Shown piece by piece: positions 16,828 through 24,909 of a stretch of 64,000 nucleotides of DNA. The DNA is from RBG-16-66-20 sp964564865 (lineage in GTDB: Bacteria; Pseudomonadota; Gammaproteobacteria; Burkholderiales; SG8-39): positions 1 through 64,000 of the forward strand of contig CAZMDA010000004.1 in assembly GCA_964564865.1 (NCBI GenBank), given 5' to 3'. Positions within the stretch are counted from its first letter, which is position 1; every line of letters begins with the position of its first letter. Under the pieces are notes generated by a model. The model made no database searches and had not been told where the DNA came from. It was given only the letters and a program-made list of their open reading frames with translations. The position numbers and the translations under genes were made by a program.

Positions 16828-18624
16828 GTGCAGAACCGCATCCGCAACTTCTCCATCATCGCCCACATCGACCACGGCAAGTCCACGCTGGCGGACCGGT
16901 TCATCCAGCTGTGCGGCGGGCTTGCGGACCGGGAGATGGCCGACCAGGTGCTCGACTCCATGGAGCTGGAGCGCGAGCGCGGCATCACGATCAAGGCGCA
17001 GACCGTGGCGCTGTCCTACAAGGCGAAGGACGGGCAGACCTACCTGCTGAACCTGATCGACACCCCGGGCCACGTCGACTTCTCCTACGAGGTGAGCCGG
17101 TCGCTCGCCGCCTGCGAGGGCGCGCTGCTGGTGGTGGACGCCTCGCAGGGCGTCGAGGCGCAGACGGTGGCCAACTGCTACACCGCGACGGAGCAGGGCG
17201 TCGAGGTGATCCCGGTGCTGAACAAGATCGACCTGCCTTCGGCCGACCCGGAGAACGCCATCGCCGAGATCGAGGACGTGATCGGCATCGATGCCAAGGA
17301 CGCGCTGCGGGTGAGCGCGAAGACCGGCCTGGGCGTGCCCGAGATCCTGGAGGAGGTGATCCGGCGCGTCCCGGCGCCCAGGGGCGACCCCGAGGCGCGC
17401 CTCAAGGCGCTGATCATCGATTCCTGGTTCGACAACTACGTCGGCGTGGTGATGCTGGTGCGGGTGGTGGACGGCGTGCTCCGGCCCAAGGACCGGATCC
17501 TGCTGATGAGCAACGGCGCCCAGCACGCCTGCGAGCAGCTGGGCGTGTTCACGCCCAAGGCCTCGCAGCGGGCCAGCCTGTCGGCCGGCGAGGTCGGGTT
17601 CGTGGTCGCCGGCATCAAGGAACTGCGCGAGGCCAAGGTGGGCGACACCCTGACCCGGGCCGACAAGCCCGCGGACAGGCCGCTGCCCGGCTTCAAGGAG
17701 GTCAAGCCGCAGGTGTTCGCCGGCCTGTACCCGGTCGAGTCCAACCAGTACGAGGCGATGCGCGACGCGCTGGAGAAGCTGCACCTGAACGACGCCTCGT
17801 TCCTGTACGAGCCGGAAACCTCCCAGGCGCTCGGCTTCGGCTTCCGCTGCGGCTTCCTCGGGCTGCTGCACATGGACATCGTGCAGGAGCGCCTGGAGCG
17901 CGAGTACGGCGTCGAGCTGATCACCACCGCCCCCTCGGTGGTCTACGAGGTGCAGTTGCGCGACGGCACCGTGGAGGTCATCTCCAACCCGGCGCGGCTG
18001 CCGGACCCCTCGAAGATCGAGGAGATCCGCGAGCCGATGATCGCGACCACGATCTTCGTGCCGCAGGAGTACGTCGGCCCGGTGATGACGCTGTGCCTGC
18101 AGAAGCGCGGCACGCAGACCAACCTGCATTACTCGTCGCGGCACGTGGTGCTGTCCTACGACCTGCCGCTGTCGGAGGTGGTGCTGGACTTCTTCGACCG
18201 CCTGAAGTCGCTCACGCGCGGCTACGGCTCGCTCGACTACGACTTCAAGGAGTACCGCGCCGCGGACGTGGTGCGCCTCGACGTGCTGGTGAACGGCGAC
18301 AAGGTGGACGCGCTCTCCAGCATGGTGCACCGCGAGTCGGCGCAGCATCGCGGCCGCGAGCTGGTGATTCGCCTGCGCGGCCTGATCCCGCGCCAGATGT
18401 TCGACGTCGCCATCCAGGCCGCGATCGGGGCCAACATCGTGGCGCGCGAAAACGTGAAGGCGCTGCGCAAGAACGTGATCGCCAAGTGCTACGGCGGCGA
18501 CGTCAGCCGCAAGCGCAAGCTGCTCGACCGGCAGAAGGAAGGCAAGAAGCGCATGAAGCAGGTGGGCTCGGTGGAGATCCCGCAGGAGGCCTTCCTCGCC
18601 GTGCTGCAGATGGGCGACAAGTGA
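16828..18624 (+). CDS. lepA: Elongation factor 4 (LepA)
   Basis: Ribosome-dependent GTPase acting in translation initiation and elongation quality. From GTG 16828 the product is 598 aa, starting MQNRIRNFSIIAHIDHGKST. G1 AHIDHGKST, G3 DTPGH, G4 NKIDLP and the family-specific C-terminal block AKCYGGDVSRKRKLL are all present. An upstream in-frame start at 16789 would add 13 residues lacking in homologues and would run through the terminator hairpin, so I prefer 16828. lepB follows after 1 bp. Confidence 0.96.
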   Translation: MQNRIRNFSIIAHIDHGKSTLADRFIQLCGGLADREMADQVLDSMELERERGITIKAQTVALSYKAKDGQTYLLNLIDTPGHVDFSYEVSRSLAACEGALLVVDASQGVEAQTVANCYTATEQGVEVIPVLNKIDLPSADPENAIAEIEDVIGIDAKDALRVSAKTGLGVPEILEEVIRRVPAPRGDPEARLKALIIDSWFDNYVGVVMLVRVVDGVLRPKDRILLMSNGAQHACEQLGVFTPKASQRASLSAGEVGFVVAGIKELREAKVGDTLTRADKPADRPLPGFKEVKPQVFAGLYPVESNQYEAMRDALEKLHLNDASFLYEPETSQALGFGFRCGFLGLLHMDIVQERLEREYGVELITTAPSVVYEVQLRDGTVEVISNPARLPDPSKIEEIREPMIATTIFVPQEYVGPVMTLCLQKRGTQTNLHYSSRHVVLSYDLPLSEVVLDFFDRLKSLTRGYGSLDYDFKEYRAADVVRLDVLVNGDKVDALSSMVHRESAQHRGRELVIRLRGLIPRQMFDVAIQAAIGANIVARENVKALRKNVIAKCYGGDVSRKRKLLDRQKEGKKRMKQVGSVEIPQEAFLAVLQMGDK

Positions 18625-18625
18625 C

Positions 18626-19414
18626 ATGACCTTTGCGCTGTTCCTGCTCGCCCTGCTGGTGGTCACCGGCGTGGTCTGGGCGCTGGAGGCCGGCTGGCTG
18701 CGCCGGCGCCGCGCCGCCGGGGCGAAGCAGCCCTGGTGGGTGGAGTACTCGGTCAGCTTCTTCCCGGTGATCCTGGTGGTGTTCCTGCTGCGCTCGTTCC
18801 TGGTCGAGCCGTTCAAGATCCCCTCGGGCTCCATGATCCCGACCCTGCTGGTGGGCGACTTCATCCTGGTCAACAAGTACACCTACGGCATCCGGGTGCC
18901 GGTGCTCAACAACAAGCTGGTCGAGGTCAACCTGCCGCAGCGCGGCGACGTCATGGTGTTCCGGTATCCGGACGACCCGACGCTCGACTACATCAAGCGC
19001 GTGGTCGGGCTGCCGGGCGACCGCATCGAGTACCGGGACAAGCGCCTCACGATCAACGGCGCCCAGGTGCCGCTGCGGCAGGTGGAGGACTACCTGCACC
19101 GGGAGCGGATGCAGTTCGCGCGCCGCTACGTGGAGACCCTCGGCGGCGCCAGCCACGAGATCCTGCTCGAGGACGAGGCGCAGGGCTACCTGCCGTCGCA
19201 GCGCTCGTTCCCGTTCGCCGGGAATTGCACTTACAATAGCGCCGGGCTGGCCTGCACGGTGCCGGCCGGACACTACTTCGTCATGGGCGACAACCGCGAC
19301 AATTCGAGCGACAGCCGGGTCTGGGGCTTCGTCCCGGACGGCAACGTCGTCGGCAAGGCGTTTTTCATCTGGCTGAACCTGAACGAGCTGGGCCGCTTCG
19401 GCCCGTTCAAATGA
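18626..19414 (+). CDS. lepB: Signal peptidase I
   Basis: Removes signal peptides from exported preproteins at the outer face of the inner membrane. The 262-aa protein has two membrane segments (residues 2-20 and about 42-62). The nucleophile lies in PSGSMIPTLLVGDF (Ser), the general base in YIKRVVGLPGD (Lys), and the MGDNRDNSSDSR block is present. lepA-lepB linkage is conserved in proteobacteria. The stop overlaps the DUF4845 start by 4 bp. Confidence 0.96.
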   Translation: MTFALFLLALLVVTGVVWALEAGWLRRRRAAGAKQPWWVEYSVSFFPVILVVFLLRSFLVEPFKIPSGSMIPTLLVGDFILVNKYTYGIRVPVLNNKLVEVNLPQRGDVMVFRYPDDPTLDYIKRVVGLPGDRIEYRDKRLTINGAQVPLRQVEDYLHRERMQFARRYVETLGGASHEILLEDEAQGYLPSQRSFPFAGNCTYNSAGLACTVPAGHYFVMGDNRDNSSDSRVWGFVPDGNVVGKAFFIWLNLNELGRFGPFK

Positions 19415-19803
19415 GCGGTTCTTCGGGCAGCCCCACCGGGAGAGCGAACATGGTCAGAAAGCAGCTCGGATTCAGCCTCGGGGCCCTGATGGCCGGGGCC
19501 TTCGTGTTCATCATCCTCGCGCTGCTGGGCATGAAGGTCGCGCCCTCGTACATGGAGTTCTACACCATCAAGAGCGCGCTGAGCGCCATGTCGACCGAGA
19601 AGCGCGGCGCGACGCCGAACGACATCCGCAAGGCGTTCGACCAGCGCGCCCAGGTCGACGACATCACCACCATCAAGGGTTCCGACCTGGAGATCACCAA
19701 GGAAGGCAACGAGATCGTGATCAACGCCGCCTACCGCAAGGAGATCCCGCTGTTCCGCAACATCGGGCTGCACATCGATTTTGCGGCAAGCTCCAAGGAA
19801 TAG
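19411..19803 (+). CDS. DUF4845 membrane-anchored protein
   Basis: A 130-aa protein with one N-terminal membrane helix (about residues 22-44, LGALMAGAFVFIILALLG), then a soluble domain containing YTIKSALSAM and EITKEGNEIVINAAYRKEIPLF. DUF4845 genes sit between lepB and rnc in beta- and gammaproteobacteria; no function is established that I know of. The start at 19411 overlaps the lepB stop; an alternative ATG at 19450 would shorten it by 13 residues and puts the helix nearer the N-terminus. Confidence 0.85.
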   Translation: MSGSSGSPTGRANMVRKQLGFSLGALMAGAFVFIILALLGMKVAPSYMEFYTIKSALSAMSTEKRGATPNDIRKAFDQRAQVDDITTIKGSDLEITKEGNEIVINAAYRKEIPLFRNIGLHIDFAASSKE

Positions 19804-20524
19804 CGCCGCCGGCAGCAGGCGCGACCCCGGCGCCGGCCGCCCGGCCCTGGAGCGGGCCCTGGGGCACCGCTTCCGCAGCACCGGCCTGCTCGAGCAGGCG
19901 CTCACGCACCGCAGCTTCGGCTCGCCGCACAACGAGCGCCTGGAGTTCCTCGGCGACGGCGTGCTGGGCTGCGTGATCACCGAGGAACTGTATGCACGCT
20001 TCCCGGAGCGCACCGAGGGCGAGCTGTCGCGCCTGCGCGCCAACCTGGTGCGCGAGGCCGCGCTCGCCGGGGTCGCGCGCGCGCTGGGGCTGTCCGCGTT
20101 CCTGCGGCTGGGAGAGGGCGAGCTGGCCAGCGGCGGCGCGGATCGCGCCTCGATCCTGGCCGACGCCCTCGAAGCGGTATTCGGTGCGCTGTTCCTGGAT
20201 GGCGGCTACCAGGCGGCGCGGGCCTCGGTGCTCAAGGTCTACGAGGAGGCGCTCGGCCGCCTCGACCCCGGCGAACCGTCGAAGGACGCCAAGACCCGGC
20301 TGCAGGAACTGCTGCAGGGCAAGCGCCAGAAGCTGCCGCAATACCGCGTGGTGGCGACCCGGGGTGCCGCCCACAAGCAGACCTTCGAGGTCGAGTGCAG
20401 CGTGGACGTGCCGGGCGGCGGCGAGCCGAAGCTCGCGAGGGGCTCGGGCAGCTCCCGCCGCATCGCCGAGCAGCAGGCGGCCGAGCACATGCTCGAACTG
20501 CTCAAGCCGGGCGCCGGCTCGTGA
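19781..20524 (+). CDS. rnc: Ribonuclease III
   Basis: Double-strand-specific endoribonuclease for rRNA processing. The 247-aa product has the catalytic domain with signature NERLEFLGDGVLG and acidic DALEAVFGALFLDGG, then a double-stranded RNA-binding domain (TRLQELLQGKRQKLPQY, SSRRIAEQQAAEHML). Start is TTG 19781, the only usable start before the conserved ERALGHRF region; it overlaps DUF4845 by 23 bp. The stop codon lies inside the first unit of an octamer repeat that leads into era. Confidence 0.94.
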   Translation: MRQAPRNSAAGSRRDPGAGRPALERALGHRFRSTGLLEQALTHRSFGSPHNERLEFLGDGVLGCVITEELYARFPERTEGELSRLRANLVREAALAGVARALGLSAFLRLGEGELASGGADRASILADALEAVFGALFLDGGYQAARASVLKVYEEALGRLDPGEPSKDAKTRLQELLQGKRQKLPQYRVVATRGAAHKQTFEVECSVDVPGGGEPKLARGSGSSRRIAEQQAAEHMLELLKPGAGS

Positions 20525-20568
20525 GCACCTGAGCACATGAGCACGTGAGCAAGTGAGCAAGTGAGCGC
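20521..20568 (+). repeat. Six tandem octamers (NTGAGCAN) bridging rnc stop and era start
   Basis: Six consecutive 8-bp units, GTGAGCAC, CTGAGCAC, ATGAGCAC, GTGAGCAA, GTGAGCAA and GTGAGCGC, run without a break. The rnc TGA stop lies in the first unit and the era GTG start in the sixth. Because the era start is in the last unit, gain or loss of a unit would change only the spacing of the two genes. No ribosome binding site is visible in the repeat. Confidence 0.93.
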
Positions 20569-21445
20569 ATTCCGCTGCGGCACCGTGGCGCTGGTGGGAC
20601 GGCCGAATACCGGCAAGTCCAGCCTGCTCAACCGCCTGGTGGGACAGAAGGTCGCGATCGTCTCGCCCAAGCCGCAGACCACGCGGCACCTGGTGCGCGG
20701 CATCCTCACCACGCCGGACTGCCAGGTCATCTTCACCGATTCGCCCGGCTACCAGACCCGGCACGTGAACCCGCTCAACCGCGCCCTCAACCGGCGCGCG
20801 GGCGAGGCCGCGCGCGACACCGACGCGGTGCTGTTCGTGGTCGAGGCCACGCGCTACGGTGCCGCCGACCAGGCCGTGCTCGCGCGCCTGCCGAAAGGCG
20901 CGCGCATCGTGGCAGTGGTGAACAAGGTGGACCTGGCGAAGGACCGCGGCGCGCTGCTGCAACTGGTGGCCAGGCTGGACAAGGAGCAGCGCTTTGCGGC
21001 CATCGTCCCGGTCTCGGCGCAGACCGGCAGGAACATCCCCGAGCTGGTGCGCGTGCTGCGGGAACTGCTGCCGGAGCAGCCGGCGATCTACCCGCCCGAG
21101 CAGCTCACCGACCAGGACGAGCGCTTCTTCGCCGCCGAGATCCTGCGCGAGAAGCTGTTCCGCCTGCTGGGCGAGGAACTGCCGTACCGCTGCGAGGTGG
21201 TGATCGACAGCTTCAAGGAAGAAGGCCGCCTGCGGCGGATCGAGGCTTCCATCTGGGTCGAGCGCGAGAGCCAGAAGCCGATCCTGGTGGGCAAGGGCGG
21301 GGAGAAGCTCAAGCGCATCTCCACCGCCGCGCGGCTGGACATGGAGAAGCTGTTCGGCGGCAAGGTCTACCTCGGCACCTGGGTCAAGGTGCGGGACGAC
21401 TGGAGCGGCGACTCGCGCTTCCTGAGGCAGCTGGGGTATGGCTGA
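20561..21445 (+). CDS. era: GTPase Era
   Basis: Essential GTPase for 16S rRNA maturation and 30S assembly. The 294-aa product from GTG 20561 has G1 GRPNTGKSSLLN, switch PKPQTTRH, G3 DSPG, G4 NKVD, and a C-terminal KH domain with EASIWVERESQKPILVGKGG. Other GTGs in the preceding octamer repeat are out of frame or meet stops at once, so 20561 is the only GTG there that works. The rnc-era-recO-pdxJ-acpS order is the classic proteobacterial operon. Confidence 0.96.
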   Translation: MSAFRCGTVALVGRPNTGKSSLLNRLVGQKVAIVSPKPQTTRHLVRGILTTPDCQVIFTDSPGYQTRHVNPLNRALNRRAGEAARDTDAVLFVVEATRYGAADQAVLARLPKGARIVAVVNKVDLAKDRGALLQLVARLDKEQRFAAIVPVSAQTGRNIPELVRVLRELLPEQPAIYPPEQLTDQDERFFAAEILREKLFRLLGEELPYRCEVVIDSFKEEGRLRRIEASIWVERESQKPILVGKGGEKLKRISTAARLDMEKLFGGKVYLGTWVKVRDDWSGDSRFLRQLGYG

Positions 21446-21454
21446 GCGCGCGGC

Positions 21455-22165
21455 ATGAGGCGGCGCGCGGACAACGAGCACGGTTTCGTGCTGCACAGCT
21501 GGCCCTACAAGGAGACCAGCCTGATCGTGGAGGTGTTCGCGCGCAGCCGCGGCCGCCTGGGCATCCTCGCGCGCGGCGCGCGCCGGCCGCGCTCGGCGCT
21601 GCGCGGCCTGCTGCTCGCCTTTCAGCCGTTGCGGCTGAGCTGGAGCGGGTCGTCGGAGCTGGGCACGCTCACCTCGGCAGAGTGGATCGGCGGCGAGGCC
21701 GCGCTTGCCGGCACCGGCCTGATGTGCGGCTTCTACCTGAACGAGCTGCTGCTGCGGCTGCTGCCCCGCGAGGACCCGCACGAGGCCTTGTTCGACGCCT
21801 ACGCCGGGGCGCTGGCCAGGCTGGCGGCGGGCGAGCCGCAGGCCCCGGTGCTGCGGGCCTTCGAGCGGCGCCTGCTCGCCGAACTGGGCTATGCTCCGCT
21901 CCTCGAGCGCGAGGCGGCGGGCGCGGCGGTGGAGCCGGGCAAGCGCTACGCCTACCAGCCGGACCGCGGTCCGGTCGAGGCGAGCGGCGGCGGCGGCGAC
22001 CTGTACGTGCGCGGCAGCACGCTGCTGGACATCGCGCGCGACGACTACCGCGCGCCGGAAACGCGCGAGGAAGCCCTGCGGCTGATGCGCGCCCTGATCG
22101 CCGAGCGGCTCGGAGGCCAGGCGCTGCACACGCGGGCGGTGCTCGCGGAACTGAAGGTCCTATGA
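21455..22165 (+). CDS. recO: DNA repair protein RecO
   Basis: Recombination mediator that loads RecA on gaps with RecR. The 236-aa protein has the N-terminal OB fold (DNEHGFVLHSWPYKETSLIV, LGILARGARRPRS) and the helical C-terminal domain (CGFYLNELLLRLLPREDPHE). No zinc-finger cysteines are seen, as in E. coli RecO. Its stop overlaps the pdxJ ATG (ATGA). Confidence 0.94.
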   Translation: MRRRADNEHGFVLHSWPYKETSLIVEVFARSRGRLGILARGARRPRSALRGLLLAFQPLRLSWSGSSELGTLTSAEWIGGEAALAGTGLMCGFYLNELLLRLLPREDPHEALFDAYAGALARLAAGEPQAPVLRAFERRLLAELGYAPLLEREAAGAAVEPGKRYAYQPDRGPVEASGGGGDLYVRGSTLLDIARDDYRAPETREEALRLMRALIAERLGGQALHTRAVLAELKVL

Positions 22166-22908
22166 TTGAACTTGGCGTGAACGTGGATCATGTGGCGACC
22201 GTGCGGCAGGCGCGGCGCACCTACGAGCCCGACCCGGTCTGGGCGGCGGTGGAGGCGCACCTTGGCGGCGCCGACGGCATCACGGTGCACCTGCGCGAGG
22301 ACCGGCGCCACATCCAGGACGAGGACGTGCGGCGGCTGCGCGAGCTGACGCACATCAAGCTCAACCTGGAGATGGCCGCCACGGACGAGATGGTCGCGAT
22401 CGCCTGCCGCATCAAGCCGGAGATGGCGATGCTGGTGCCCGAGGGACGGCACGAGGTGACCACCGAAGGGGGCCTCGACATCGCCTCCCAGGAGGCCCGG
22501 CTCAAGGGCCACGTGGCGAGGCTTGCCGACGCCGGCATCGTCGTCTCGGTGTTCATCGACGCCGAGGCGCGGCAGGTCGAGGCGGCCAAGCGCGTCGGCG
22601 CGGCCGTCTGCGAGGTCCATACCGGGCCGTATGCGCACGCCTTCCACGCCAAGGGCCGCGACGCCGAGAGCGCCGCGGTGGTGGCGGAGCTGGAGAAGGT
22701 GCGCGCCGCGGGCGAGCGCATCCGGGCGCTGGGCATGCGCTTCAATGCGGGCCATGCGCTCAACTACTTCAACGTCGAGCCGGTGGCGCGCCTCGCCGGC
22801 GTGCGCGAGCTGCACATCGGCCACGCGATCGTGTCGCGGGCGGTGTTCACCGGCATGCGCGAGGCGGTGCGCGAGATGAAGCAGCTCATCACCCAGGCGG
22901 CGCGGTGA
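22162..22908 (+). CDS. pdxJ: Pyridoxine 5'-phosphate synthase
   Basis: Closes the pyridoxine ring from 1-deoxyxylulose 5-phosphate and aminoacetone phosphate in vitamin B6 synthesis. From ATG 22162 the product is 248 aa: MIELGVNVDHVATVRQARR, ITVHLREDRRHI, HEVTTEGGLD, EVHTGPYA and FNAGHALNYFNV are all family blocks of this TIM barrel. It overlaps recO and acpS by 4 bp each, so the trio is translationally coupled. Confidence 0.97.
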   Translation: MIELGVNVDHVATVRQARRTYEPDPVWAAVEAHLGGADGITVHLREDRRHIQDEDVRRLRELTHIKLNLEMAATDEMVAIACRIKPEMAMLVPEGRHEVTTEGGLDIASQEARLKGHVARLADAGIVVSVFIDAEARQVEAAKRVGAAVCEVHTGPYAHAFHAKGRDAESAAVVAELEKVRAAGERIRALGMRFNAGHALNYFNVEPVARLAGVRELHIGHAIVSRAVFTGMREAVREMKQLITQAAR

Positions 22909-23288
22909 TCTACGGCATCGGCACCGACCTGATCGAGATCCCGCGCGTGCAGCGGGCGCTGGAGCGCTTCGGCGAGCGCTTCGCGCAGCGCATCCTGTGC
23001 GAGCCGGAGCTGCGGCGCTTCCGCGCCCACCGGCAGCCGGTGGCCTACCTCGCCAAGCGCTTTGCCGCCAAGGAAGCCTTCACCAAGGCGCTGGGCACCG
23101 GGATCCACGCCCCGGCCAACTGGCACGGGGTCTGGGTGCAGAACCTCAAGTCGGGCAAGCCGGTGCTGGAGTACACGCCGGCGCTCGCGGCGCTGGTGGC
23201 CGCGCGCGGCATCCGCCGAGCGCACCTCACCATCACCGACGAGCGCGAGATCGCCAGCGCCACCGTGATCCTGGAATGCGACGGGTAA
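22905..23288 (+). CDS. acpS: Holo-ACP synthase
   Basis: Attaches 4'-phosphopantetheine to the acyl carrier protein serine. The 127-aa protein from GTG 22905 starts MIYGIGTDLIEIPRVQRAL with the Mg-binding Asp in GTDLIEI, followed by YLAKRFAAKEAFTKALGTGI and LTITDERE. Its substrate gene acpP is in the same long gene run. It overlaps nagZ by 13 bp. Confidence 0.96.
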   Translation: MIYGIGTDLIEIPRVQRALERFGERFAQRILCEPELRRFRAHRQPVAYLAKRFAAKEAFTKALGTGIHAPANWHGVWVQNLKSGKPVLEYTPALAALVAARGIRRAHLTITDEREIASATVILECDG

Positions 23289-24304
23289 GGACGCGCCTGC
23301 CGCTGGGCGTGGCGGTGCTGGATCCCGCCGGACCGGAGCTGACGGACGACGACCGCCGGCGCATGACGCACCCGGCGGTGGGCGGCGTCATCCTGTTCGC
23401 CCACAACTACCGCGATCCGGCGCAGCTCGCCGCGCTCACCGACGAGATCGCGAGCCTGCGCGATCCGGAGCTGTTCATCTGCGTGGACCATGAGGGCGGC
23501 CGGGTGCAGCGCTTCAGGGACGGCTTCACGACGATCCCGCCGATGCAGCGCCTGGGCCGGCTCTGGGACCGCGACCGCGACGGCGCGCTCGCGAGCGCGC
23601 ACGCGGTGGGCTACGTGATCGCGGCCGAGCTGGCGGCCCACGGGGTGGATTTCAGCTTCACGCCGGTGCTGGACCTGGACTACGGCAGCAGCGAGGTGAT
23701 CGGCCACCGCGCCTTCCACTACGATCCGAACGCGGTCGGCGCGCTGGCCGCGGCCCTGGTCAAAGGCCTGGCCGATGCCGGCTCCGCCGCGGTGGCGAAG
23801 CATTTTCCGGGGCACGGCTACGCGGCGGTGGATTCCCACGTCGGCGTGCCCCGCGACGAACGCAAGGGCGCCGACATCCTGCGCAAGGACGTCGCCCCCT
23901 ATGCGACGGTGATCGCGGCCGGCCTGGCGGCCGTGATGCCGGCGCACGTCATCTACCCGGACGCCGACCCGGAGCCGGCGGGCTACTCGCGCTACTGGCT
24001 GCAGGAGGTGCTGCGCAGGCGCCTCGGCTTCGACGGGCTGATCTTCAGCGACGACCTCGCCATGGAGGGCGCGAGCACGGCGGGCGGAATCCCGGAGCGC
24101 GCACAGGCTGCGCTGGCGGCGGGCTGCGACATGGTGCTGCTATGCCAGAACCCGGAAGGGCAGGACGCCTTGCTGCAGGCGCTGGGGGAGGCACCCATGG
24201 CCGTGCCGGAGCGCGCCGAGCGCATGCGCCACAAGGGCGGCCGGGACCTCAGGAAAAGCGTGGCCTACCGGGAAGCGCTGCAGGCCATGGAGATGATTCC
24301 CTAG
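23276..24304 (+). CDS. nagZ: Beta-N-acetylhexosaminidase NagZ
   Basis: Cytosolic glycoside hydrolase family 3 enzyme that removes GlcNAc from muropeptides during cell-wall recycling. From ATG 23276 the product is 342 aa. CVDHEGGRVQRF binds the sugar, the general acid/base His is in KHFPGHGYAAVDSH, and the nucleophile Asp is in IFSDDLAMEGAS. Its stop shares CTAG with the convergent efp stop. pdxJ-acpS-nagZ linkage is common in betaproteobacteria. Confidence 0.95.
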   Translation: MRRVRTRLPLGVAVLDPAGPELTDDDRRRMTHPAVGGVILFAHNYRDPAQLAALTDEIASLRDPELFICVDHEGGRVQRFRDGFTTIPPMQRLGRLWDRDRDGALASAHAVGYVIAAELAAHGVDFSFTPVLDLDYGSSEVIGHRAFHYDPNAVGALAAALVKGLADAGSAAVAKHFPGHGYAAVDSHVGVPRDERKGADILRKDVAPYATVIAAGLAAVMPAHVIYPDADPEPAGYSRYWLQEVLRRRLGFDGLIFSDDLAMEGASTAGGIPERAQAALAAGCDMVLLCQNPEGQDALLQALGEAPMAVPERAERMRHKGGRDLRKSVAYREALQAMEMIP

Positions 24305-24867
24305 GCTCTTTCCATGTAGCTACCGTCGTTGGTCGAGACCTTGATCTTCTCGCCCTGGTTGATGAACGGCGGCACCTGCACGATGAGGCCGGTCTCCGTG
24401 GTCGCCGCCTTGAAGGTGTTGGTGGCGGTGGCGTTCTTGATGCCGGGCTCGGTCTCGGTCACGGTCAGGACCACCGAGGGCGGCAGCTCCAGGCCGATGG
24501 GGCGGCTGTTGTAGAAATTCACCTGCACCGACATGTTGGGCAGCAGGAAGCCGGTCTGGCCCTCGAGGAACTCCGCCGAGAGCGGCATCTGCTCGTAGTT
24601 CTCCTTGTCCATGAAGACGTAGCTGTCGCCGTCCTGGTACAGGTACTCCATCTCGCGCGGATCGACGAAGGCGCGCTCGATCTTGTCCTCGGTGCGGAAG
24701 CGCTGGTTGGTCTTGGTGCCGGCCTCGATGTCCTTCATCTCGACCTGCATGAAGGCGCCGCCGCGGCCGCCGACGTGCACGTGGTAGCACTTGAGGACGC
24801 GCCAGACGCGCTTGTCCCACTCCAGGAGGTTGCCGACGCGGAGCTCGACTGCGGATACCTTTGCCAT
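24301..24867 (-). CDS. efp: Elongation factor P, atypical with arginine at the tip
   Basis: Relieves ribosome stalling at polyproline. The 188-aa protein has the three beta-barrel domains; it starts MAKVSAVELRVGNLLEW and ends TNDGSYMERA. The loop that carries the modified lysine (K34 in E. coli, GKG) reads VGGRGGAF, so Arg35 is at the tip. The overall sequence, for example ERAFVDPREMEYLYQDGD, looks to me more like alphaproteobacterial EF-P than the usual rhamnosylated betaproteobacterial type (NKSGR tip). No modification enzyme gene is present in the window. AAGGACTTGGGCA precedes the ATG. Divergent from uvrC. Confidence 0.92.
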   Translation of the reverse strand: MAKVSAVELRVGNLLEWDKRVWRVLKCYHVHVGGRGGAFMQVEMKDIEAGTKTNQRFRTEDKIERAFVDPREMEYLYQDGDSYVFMDKENYEQMPLSAEFLEGQTGFLLPNMSVQVNFYNSRPIGLELPPSVVLTVTETEPGIKNATATNTFKAATTETGLIVQVPPFINQGEKIKVSTNDGSYMERA

Positions 24868-24895
24868 TGCCCAAGTCCTTGAAAAGGGGCCGAAT

Positions 24896-24901
24896 TATAA
24901 T
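24896..24901 (+). promoter_or_regulatory. -10 box TATAAT 8 nt before the uvrC ATG
   Basis: A consensus -10 hexamer ends 8 nt before the uvrC start codon, so transcription should begin within a few bases of the ATG (leaderless or nearly so). The surrounding ATTATAAT is palindromic and might also serve the divergent efp. No matching -35 is at the right distance. Confidence 0.55.
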
Positions 24902-24909
24902 CCAATCCC

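Noticed and set aside
20521..20568. Octamer repeats as a CRISPR-like array
   Set aside because: Units are 8 bp with no spacers; this is a simple tandem repeat. No CRISPR array or cas gene was seen anywhere in the window.
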